Of a stretch of DNA of 9,345 nt, positions 1 through 5,479 are shown one piece after another. The stretch lies in the NCBI GenBank assembly GCA_017453605.1, contig JAFTEP010000048.1:1-9345 (forward strand), read 5' to 3'. The position numbers and the translations under genes are program-made. The DNA is from Clostridia bacterium. GTDB taxonomy: Bacteria > Bacillota > Clostridia > Oscillospirales > SIG627. The notes under the pieces were generated by a model. The model was given only the letters and a program-made list of their open reading frames with translations. It did not search any database and was not told where the DNA came from. Numbering within the stretch: the first letter of the stretch is position 1; every line of letters starts with the position of its first letter.

Positions 1-2070
1 CAGTCCGGCGATGACCGCGAGGATGCTCGTCGAGGGATCGGACGCGAGATCGACTCTCAGATCGAAGCTCTTCAGAAGCCAGATCACGACAGTCGCGACG
101 AGGATGACCGTGAACGCCCTCTGCAGGAAGTCTTTGGCCTTTTCCCACAAGAGCCTCAGCACGTTTTTCGCGCCCGGCAGACGGTAGTCGGGAAGCTCCA
201 TCACGAAAGGCACCGCCTCTCCCTTGAAGAGGGAGCTCTTGAACACGAGGGCGGCGAGGATCCCGAACACGATGCCGAGAACGTAAAGCCCGACCATAAT
301 CAGCGCCTTGTGTCTCGGGAAGAAGGCGTCGACAAAGAACGCGTAGATCGGCAGTTTCGCAGAACAGCTCATGAACGGCGTCAGAAGGATCGTCATGCGT
401 CTGTCCCTCTCGCTGGGGAGGGTGCGCGTGGACATGACCGCGGGGACCGTGCAGCCGAAGCCGATGAGCATAGGCACGATGCTCCTGCCGGAAAGCCCGA
501 GCTTACGTAAAAGCTTATCCATAAAGAAGGCGACGCGGGCGATATATCCGCTGTCCTCCATGAGGGACAGGAAGAAGAACATCGTGACGATGATCGGCAG
601 AAAGCTCAAAACTCCGCCCACTCCGGCGAAGATGCCGTCGATGATGAGCCCGTGGATGACGCTGTTGACTCCGGCGGCGGTCAGCGCGGCGTCGGTCGCC
701 GCGGAAATCGAGTCGATTCCCTTTTCCAGAAGCTCCTGCAAAAAGCCCCCGATCACGTTGAAGGTGTGGAAAAACACCAGACCCATTATGAGGATGAAGA
801 GCGGGATCGCGGTGTATTTGCCGGTCAGGACGCGGTCGAGCTTTTCGCTTCTGAGGCTCGTGCGGCTCTCCGCGGGCTTGACGACGCATCTGCGGCAGAC
901 CCTGTTGATGAACGAGAAGCGCATATCCGCGACGGCGGCGCCGCGGTCGAGCCCATATTCCTTCTCCATCTGGCTGACGATGTGCTCGAGCGCCTCCCTC
1001 TCGTTGGCGTCGAGCTTCAGACGTTCTATTATCGGCTCGTCGCCCTCGACGACCTTTGACGCCGCGAACCTCTGCGGGATCCCCGCGTCGCGGGCGTGAT
1101 CGTCGATCAGGTGGCGGATGCCGTGGATGCAGCGGTGCAGGGCGCCTCCGCGCTCGTTGGCGTCGCAGAAATCCCTCGGCTGGGGACGCTCCGCGAAGTG
1201 CGCGACGTGGATCGCGTGCTCGGTCAGTTCTCCTATGCCCTGGTTCTTGGCGGCGGAGATCGGCACCACCGGCACTCCGAGCATTTCCTCCATCCCGTTC
1301 ACGTCGACGCTGCCGCCGTTGACGGTGACTTCGTCCATCATGTTGAGAGCGACTACCATCGGGATATCGGTCTCCAGAAGCTGGAGCGTGAGATAGAGAT
1401 TTCTTTCTATATTGTTCGCATCCAGGATGTTGATGATCGCCTTGGGCTTCTCGTCGAGGACGAAGTTTCTCGAAACGATCTCCTCGGAGCTGTAGGGCGA
1501 CATCGAATATATCCCGGGAAGGTCGGTGACGAGCGTGTCCGGATGCCCCTTTATGACGCCGTCCTTCCTGTCGACGGTCACTCCCGGGAAGTTTCCGACG
1601 TGCTGATTCGCGCCGGTGAGCTGATTGAAGAGCGTCGTCTTGCCGCAGTTCTGGTTGCCGACGAGCGCGAAGGTCAAAACCGTCCCGTCCGGCAGCGGAG
1701 CCTCGGTGCTCTTTTCGTGGAACCTGCCGCCCTCGCCGAGACCGGGGTGAGGGATGTCCGATCTTTCCGGATCGGCGGGCGGATCGGCTTTTTCTTTTTC
1801 CCCGGCGTCCGCGACCTCGATCTTCGCCGCGTCGTCGAGACGCAGGGTCAGTTTGTAGCCGTGGATGAGAAGCTCGACCGGGTCTCCCATAGGCGCGTAC
1901 TTCACCGGAGTGACCTCCGTGTCGGGGATGATGCCCATATCGAGAAAATGCCTTCTCAGCGCGCCCTCGCCGTTGACCTTTGTTATGACTACGGTCTTTC
2001 CGAGCGGAGTGTCGCGCAGATTGAGGGCGTCCTGTGATCTTTTGGGTGATTTTTCGTTCTTGTTCGCCAT
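1..2070 (-). CDS. feoB: FeoA-FeoB fused ferrous iron transporter (3' end outside window)
   Basis: Reading the complement from ATG at 2070 gives 690 open codons to base 1, so the C-terminus is missing. The product imports Fe(II) across the cytoplasmic membrane. Residues ~15-88 form a FeoA-like SH3 domain (FLDMGIIPDTEV, ending KLTLRLDDAAKIEV). A charged linker (~89-128) joins it to the FeoB G domain: G1 GNQNCGKT 138-145, G3 DLPG 183-186, G4 NMMD 243-246, and a G5-like SAAK 272-275. A helical spacer with a CRRC pair (392-395) leads to the membrane domain from ~420. There lie the two gate motifs, GFGCTVPA 537-544 (Cys540) and PFMSCSAKLPIYAFF 565-579 (Cys569). Typical FeoB proteins are ~650-780 residues; with ~130 residues of FeoA plus linker, perhaps 100-170 residues are missing. 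It is the last visible gene of a four-gene operon, 30 bases after the DUF1599 gene, with GGTGA upstream of the ATG. The fusion is known in some Bacillota and Bacteroidota. Identity is certain; the exact missing length is a guess. Confidence 0.97.
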   Translation of the reverse strand, partial: MANKNEKSPKRSQDALNLRDTPLGKTVVITKVNGEGALRRHFLDMGIIPDTEVTPVKYAPMGDPVELLIHGYKLTLRLDDAAKIEVADAGEKEKADPPADPERSDIPHPGLGEGGRFHEKSTEAPLPDGTVLTFALVGNQNCGKTTLFNQLTGANQHVGNFPGVTVDRKDGVIKGHPDTLVTDLPGIYSMSPYSSEEIVSRNFVLDEKPKAIINILDANNIERNLYLTLQLLETDIPMVVALNMMDEVTVNGGSVDVNGMEEMLGVPVVPISAAKNQGIGELTEHAIHVAHFAERPQPRDFCDANERGGALHRCIHGIRHLIDDHARDAGIPQRFAASKVVEGDEPIIERLKLDANEREALEHIVSQMEKEYGLDRGAAVADMRFSFINRVCRRCVVKPAESRTSLRSEKLDRVLTGKYTAIPLFILIMGLVFFHTFNVIGGFLQELLEKGIDSISAATDAALTAAGVNSVIHGLIIDGIFAGVGGVLSFLPIIVTMFFFLSLMEDSGYIARVAFFMDKLLRKLGLSGRSIVPMLIGFGCTVPAVMSTRTLPSERDRRMTILLTPFMSCSAKLPIYAFFVDAFFPRHKALIMVGLYVLGIVFGILAALVFKSSLFKGEAVPFVMELPDYRLPGAKNVLRLLWEKAKDFLQRAFTVILVATVVIWLLKSFDLRVDLASDPSTSILAVIAGL

Positions 2071-2100
2071 AGTTTCACCGATAAAGTCCCGTTGATGTAA

Positions 2101-2694
2101 TTATATTCTCTCCCCGTTCTCTTTGCCCTCGCGGGCGCGGATGAGCGCGAACACGCTGTAGTTTATTATATCGAAAAGCTGGGCGTCTATATTCTCGCTG
2201 ACGCTCACTTTCCCGCCGTTTTTCAGGATGTTCTTGATGCGGTAGATCTTTATGATGATCTGATCCGTGATCGAGACCGGGTCCATCGAGCGCCAGGCGT
2301 CTCCGTAGTCGTGGTTTTTCTTTATCATCAGCGCCTTGGCTTCTTCGGCGATCTTCGCGTACGCGTTCGATGCGGCCTCTACCCCGATGTTCTCGACAAG
2401 AGCGGTGTCGAGCATCACCCTGTCCCCGTCCGGGAACAGCTCGGGCATCTTCAGGCGCATGAGCGCGATCACGGCGTAATTGATGATGCCGACGAACTCC
2501 TCCTCCCTGCCCTCGGGGATGAGCGCGTTGCCGCCGTTGGTCTCAAGGACCCTGACGCGGCGGATCTTGATCCAGAGCTGATCGGCGATCGACTCGTACC
2601 TGAAAAACATCCAGGTCGCGCCGTAGTCGCCCATCTTCTTTTCAAAAAGGCTCCGGCATCCGGAAATGATGGAATCAAACTGTTGTTCAAGCAT
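2101..2694 (-). CDS. DUF1599-type two-repeat protein (nucleotide-modification-associated domain family)
   Basis: This 197-residue soluble protein is built from two copies of one domain. Residues ~10-83 and ~116-189 align without gaps at a constant offset of 106: DYG 23-25/129-131, W28/W134, DQ 38-39/144-145, IK 42-43/148-149 and INY 71-73/177-179. I recognise the pattern of DUF1599, which also occurs as a double repeat in Bacteroidota; the family has been named nucleotide-modification-associated domain 1. I know of no proven biochemical activity. The start is chosen at ATG 2694 because GGAGA (2706-2702) sits 7 bases before it. A TTG at 2712 would add six residues and overlap cinA by four bases, but has no matching ribosome site inside cinA that I can see. 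There is no signal peptide or membrane segment. It sits 14 bases after cinA and 30 before feoAB, in a clear operon. A role in nucleotide or cofactor metabolism is inferred from family name and neighbours only. Confidence 0.85.
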   Translation of the reverse strand: MLEQQFDSIISGCRSLFEKKMGDYGATWMFFRYESIADQLWIKIRRVRVLETNGGNALIPEGREEEFVGIINYAVIALMRLKMPELFPDGDRVMLDTALVENIGVEAASNAYAKIAEEAKALMIKKNHDYGDAWRSMDPVSITDQIIIKIYRIKNILKNGGKVSVSENIDAQLFDIINYSVFALIRAREGKENGERI

Positions 2695-2708
2695 TTTTAT
2701 ATCTCCGA

Positions 2709-3959
2709 TCAAAGGTTTATTTCGCCGTTTTCGTATCCGAAAAGGTCCGTGATCTGCAGCGCCAAGGCGAGCGCGGCGTTGGCGGCGAGGGCGCGGATGT
2801 AGTTGCGTTCGAGCTTCGTGCGGCGGGTCTCGAGCTTTCTGACGATGAGTTTGTCCTTAAACGACGCGCCGACGTAGACAAGTCCGACGTTTTCTCCGGT
2901 CGGTCCCGCGTAGCCCGTGGCGCTGATCCCGACGTCGCTCCCGGCGACGCGCCTAATGCCCTGAGCCATTTCGGCGGCGGTCTCTTCGCTGACGGCGGAA
3001 TATTTTTCAAGCGTCTCTTTTTTCACTCCGAGCGCCTCGCGCTTGACGCGGTCGCAGTAGGTGACGATCCCCTCTTCCATGACTTCGCTCGCGCCCGGGA
3101 TCGAGCCGATGCGCGACGAGATCAGCCCCGCGGTCAGCGATTCGGCGGCGGCGACCTTCAGCCCCTTTTTGGAAAACCTTTCGACGAGCGCCTTTTCGAG
3201 GCTCTCGCCGTCGACGGCGTAGATATATTCTCCTACCCTCTCCCTCACCTTTTCGAGCATCAAGCGGTTTTTTTCAAGACATTCTTCGCGCGACGAGCCG
3301 GAGGAAGTGATCCTTAGCCTCACCTCTCCGCTCCCGGCGTAGGGCGCGAGTGTGGGGTCGGGGTTTTCCATGAGATCCCTCAGCTTCGCCTCCGCGGAGG
3401 ATTCTCCGATCCCGTAGAGGTTGAGGTCTGTCGAAACGAAAACGCGGCAAGATTCCTTTTCCAGGATCGGTCTGACCCTCGCCTCGAACATCGGTTCGAG
3501 CTCGCGGGGCGGTCCGGGAAGCATGAAGACCTGTTTAGTGTCCTTTTTTATATACAGTCCCGGGGCGGTACCCCAGTCGTTGGTGAGGACCTGTCCTCCC
3601 TCCGGAACGAGCGCCTGGCGCAGATTGTTTAAAGTCATGTTCCTGCCCGCGAAAAAGGCCCTGAGCCTCTTCACGGTCTCTTCGTCTTCCTTCAGTTCAA
3701 GCCCCATCGCTTCAGCGACGGTCTCGCGCGTCAGATCGTCCGCGGTCGGACCGAGCCCGCCGGAGAAGATCAGGATATCGCTCCTTGTAAGAGCGCGGCG
3801 GATCACGTCAAGAAGCCTCTCGCGGTTGTCTCCGACAACGGTCTGATAGAAAAGGTTTATTCCCATCGAAGCAAGAGCGCGGGCGAGATATTTCCCGTTG
3901 GTGTCGATTATGTCGCCGAGCAGAAGTTCTGTCCCGACGAGGATGATTTCAGCGTTCAT
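2709..3959 (-). CDS. cinA: CinA: competence/damage-inducible protein A with NMN amidohydrolase (PncC-like) domain
   Basis: The 416-residue length matches full-length two-domain CinA (about 400-420). The N-terminal MoaB/Mog-like (MoCF) domain spans residues ~3-170, with GTELLLGDIIDTN 9-21, GGLGPTADDLT 67-77 and the PGPPREL loop 148-154. In characterised CinA proteins this half can carry ADP-ribose pyrophosphatase activity. The C-terminal CinA/PncC domain (~255-405) has AAAESLTAG 270-278, with the Ser-containing AESLTAG signature, and ATGYAGP 347-353. In the family this half deamidates nicotinamide mononucleotide to nicotinate mononucleotide, recycling pyridine nucleotides; in some Gram-positives CinA also associates with RecA during competence. 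Act is cytosolic. Its ATG overlaps the oxidoreductase stop by one base (TAATG), with AAGGAG upstream inside that gene, so translational coupling is likely. Two local variations are visible: the loop after ATGYAGP is compact (TGENVG), and the usual Y-x-N-x-x-K motif reads Y-C-D-R-V-K (301-306). Identity is firm; which activities are retained is not shown by sequence. Confidence 0.95.
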   Translation of the reverse strand: MNAEIILVGTELLLGDIIDTNGKYLARALASMGINLFYQTVVGDNRERLLDVIRRALTRSDILIFSGGLGPTADDLTRETVAEAMGLELKEDEETVKRLRAFFAGRNMTLNNLRQALVPEGGQVLTNDWGTAPGLYIKKDTKQVFMLPGPPRELEPMFEARVRPILEKESCRVFVSTDLNLYGIGESSAEAKLRDLMENPDPTLAPYAGSGEVRLRITSSGSSREECLEKNRLMLEKVRERVGEYIYAVDGESLEKALVERFSKKGLKVAAAESLTAGLISSRIGSIPGASEVMEEGIVTYCDRVKREALGVKKETLEKYSAVSEETAAEMAQGIRRVAGSDVGISATGYAGPTGENVGLVYVGASFKDKLIVRKLETRRTKLERNYIRALAANAALALALQITDLFGYENGEINL

Positions 3960-5263
3960 TATTCTTTGATCTCCTTGGGTAGGATCGCGTTTTGTCTTTT
4001 AAGCTCGGCTCTGAGAGATTTGATATCGACTTCTCTCACGCTCCCGGAAAGCCCCGCAGCGATCGCCGCGGCGCAGCCCGCCGCCTGACCCGTCGCCATA
4101 CAGACCGCCTGGACCCTCAGCGCGCTGAGAGCGTCGGCGTCGGCGCTGATGCACCTTCCGGCGGCGAGGACGTCGTCCGATCCGCGCGGGATGAGCGCCG
4201 AATACGGCACGGTCGCATACTCTCCCTCTTTGAAGAAGACCTGGTGGATCGCGTAGGGAGGCTTGTGGCGGTCGATCGGATAGAAGGCGTTGCAGACAGC
4301 GTCCGGGAACACCCTGCCTGAGATGTAGTCGTCGGCGGTGACGACAGTCTCCCCGACGATGCGGCAGGTCTCCCTCACGCCGCACTCCGGCGCGAAAGCA
4401 TCGAACGTGAACTTCTCACAACCGGGAAAAGCTCTTATGAACTCCGCGACCTTCAGCGCGTCCCGGCGGGCGGCGACTTCCAGCCGCGTCTTGCCCTCCG
4501 AGCCGTCCGCGTCCGCGGGACAGTCGACGTGATACGAGATGTCGAGACCCTTGACGAGCTTGACGCAGGAGCGTGGCTTGACCCACGGCGGGAGCCGTCC
4601 GTCCTCCAGCGCCTTCTCCGCCTCGGCGCCGAGCGCGTCGAGATCGGGCTGGGGATCGAGTTTTGTTCCCCTGACGTAAAGAGTCGCGGGCTGGAGCGAT
4701 GTGCTCTTTTCGACCGGGAAGCCGAGCATCCTCACGGCGTCGGCGTCCGCGGTGCAGTCGACGATCTTTTTCGCCCGGACTTTTTTCATGCCGTCCTTCT
4801 GCGCGAGGATGAGAGCGACGCCGCCGTTTTCGGGACAGGCGTCGGCGAGCATCGTGTGGAGAAGAAGCTTCACGCCGTATTTATTTATCATTTCGTCGAG
4901 CGCGGCGGCCCAGACGAAAGGGTTGAGCCTTATCTGAAGATCGAAATGGTGCTTCGGGACGCGGATCATTTCGGGGATATCTGCGCCTCCGAGCTCCTCG
5001 GCGCGCTTTATGAGATCCCAGCACTTGCCGCCGATGATCTGCTCTCCCCAGGCGAAAAACAGCCCCGGGAACGAGACTCCCCCAACCGTCATCGTGCCGC
5101 CGAGCACTCCGTTTTTTTCTATGAGCAGGGTCTTCGCTCCGGCGTCAGCGGCGCTCGCGGCGGCAAACGCTCCCGCGGTCCCGCCGCCGATCACGGCGAC
5201 GTCGAATCTTCCGCCGTCCCTTACGCCGTGCGGCGAGAAGAGCCCTTCAAGATTATTTCCCAT
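3959..5263 (-). CDS. FAD-dependent oxidoreductase (FAD_oxidored family), substrate unknown
   Basis: This 434-residue flavoprotein has a Rossmann dinucleotide fold near its N-terminus: VAVIGGGTAGAFAA at 22-35 with the GxGxxG-type motif, followed by the ribose-binding acid E49 in LLIEKNGVLGGT. A second family landmark is VDCTADAD 168-175. Near the C-terminus is DDVLAAGRCISAD followed by VQAVCMATGQAAG, the usual closing FAD-contact region of the FAD_oxidored (PF12831-type) group. These proteins are often annotated only as FAD-dependent oxidoreductases; no substrate can be assigned. There is no signal peptide or membrane helix, so it should be cytosolic. ATG at 5263 is preceded by GGAGG at a 7-base spacing, an excellent ribosome site. 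It is the first gene of the operon with cinA, the DUF1599 gene and feoAB, and has its own promoter just upstream. A tie to Fe(III)/Fe(II) redox through feoAB is a speculation from context. The family call is strong, the function open. Confidence 0.88.
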   Translation of the reverse strand: MGNNLEGLFSPHGVRDGGRFDVAVIGGGTAGAFAAASAADAGAKTLLIEKNGVLGGTMTVGGVSFPGLFFAWGEQIIGGKCWDLIKRAEELGGADIPEMIRVPKHHFDLQIRLNPFVWAAALDEMINKYGVKLLLHTMLADACPENGGVALILAQKDGMKKVRAKKIVDCTADADAVRMLGFPVEKSTSLQPATLYVRGTKLDPQPDLDALGAEAEKALEDGRLPPWVKPRSCVKLVKGLDISYHVDCPADADGSEGKTRLEVAARRDALKVAEFIRAFPGCEKFTFDAFAPECGVRETCRIVGETVVTADDYISGRVFPDAVCNAFYPIDRHKPPYAIHQVFFKEGEYATVPYSALIPRGSDDVLAAGRCISADADALSALRVQAVCMATGQAAGCAAAIAAGLSGSVREVDIKSLRAELKRQNAILPKEIKE

Positions 5264-5302
5264 TTAAAGCCTCCGTTCGTCCATACCCGGGCCTACGGAA
5301 AA

Positions 5303-5331
5303 ATTATACCCCACGCGGCGCGCTCAGTCAA
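5303..5331 (-). promoter_or_regulatory. Sigma-A-type promoter of the oxidoreductase-cinA-DUF1599-feoAB operon
   Basis: On the minus strand, TTGACT (5331-5326) is followed by a 17-base spacer and a perfect TATAAT (5308-5303). The -35 sits in a small direct repeat, TTGACTTGACT. Transcription should begin near 5296, leaving a leader of about 33 bases before the ATG at 5263. No other convincing promoter was noticed in the gaps further down the operon. The gaps total under 50 bases, so this is probably the main promoter for all four genes. Confidence 0.8.
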
Positions 5332-5343
5332 GTCAAACAGCGG

Positions 5344-5390
5344 TTTTTTTTGTTTTTTTCTTGACATCTGATTTATATTTGTGATATATT
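5344..5390 (+). promoter_or_regulatory. Strong promoter of the 958-residue membrane protein gene, with UP-like T-tract
   Basis: A near-continuous T-tract (T8-G-T7, 5344-5359) directly precedes a perfect -35 TTGACA (5361-5366). The -10 is TATATT (5385-5390), 18 bases downstream, and carries an extended -10 TG at 5382-5383. The combination of A/T tract, consensus -35 and extended -10 predicts high basal expression. The minus-strand promoter lies about 30 bases away, back to back, so one regulator could affect both. No clear operator between them was identified. Confidence 0.8.
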
Positions 5391-5479
5391 ATTTATAGTA
5401 GCGGTATTTTAATTTTTCACCCGATCCCCGATCTGCCGCTGATATCAGGATCGACACGTCACGAAAAGGAGATATACAC
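5391..5479 (+). promoter_or_regulatory. 5' leader and ribosome binding site of the membrane protein gene
   Basis: This transcribed leader is roughly 85 bases. It holds a 10-bp palindrome, ctgatatcag (5439-5448), flanked by cgatcc (5422-5427) and ggatcg (5448-5453), which could form a weak hairpin or a dimeric-protein site; three GATC sites lie within 31 bases. The Shine-Dalgarno AAGGAG (5466-5471) is 8 bases before the ATG at 5480, close to ideal. I see no recognisable riboswitch. The hairpin and operator ideas are low-confidence. Confidence 0.5.

Noticed and set aside
1096..2037. Long plus-strand open frame (313 codons) opposite feoAB, and other plus-strand frames at 371-1099 and 4529-5371
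   Set aside because: They are antisense to clearly identified genes with intact motifs, have no ribosome site or recognisable domain, and such frames are common in GC-rich DNA with biased codon use.
2695..2712. TTG start for the DUF1599 gene giving 203 residues and overlapping cinA
   Set aside because: The ATG at 2694 has a well-spaced GGAGA inside this stretch, which would be coding if the TTG were used; the extra six residues add nothing to the domain.
5341..5360. T-tract considered as a terminator U-tail on the plus strand
   Set aside because: No plus-strand gene ends upstream, no strong GC hairpin precedes it, and it abuts a perfect -35 box, so an UP-like element fits better.
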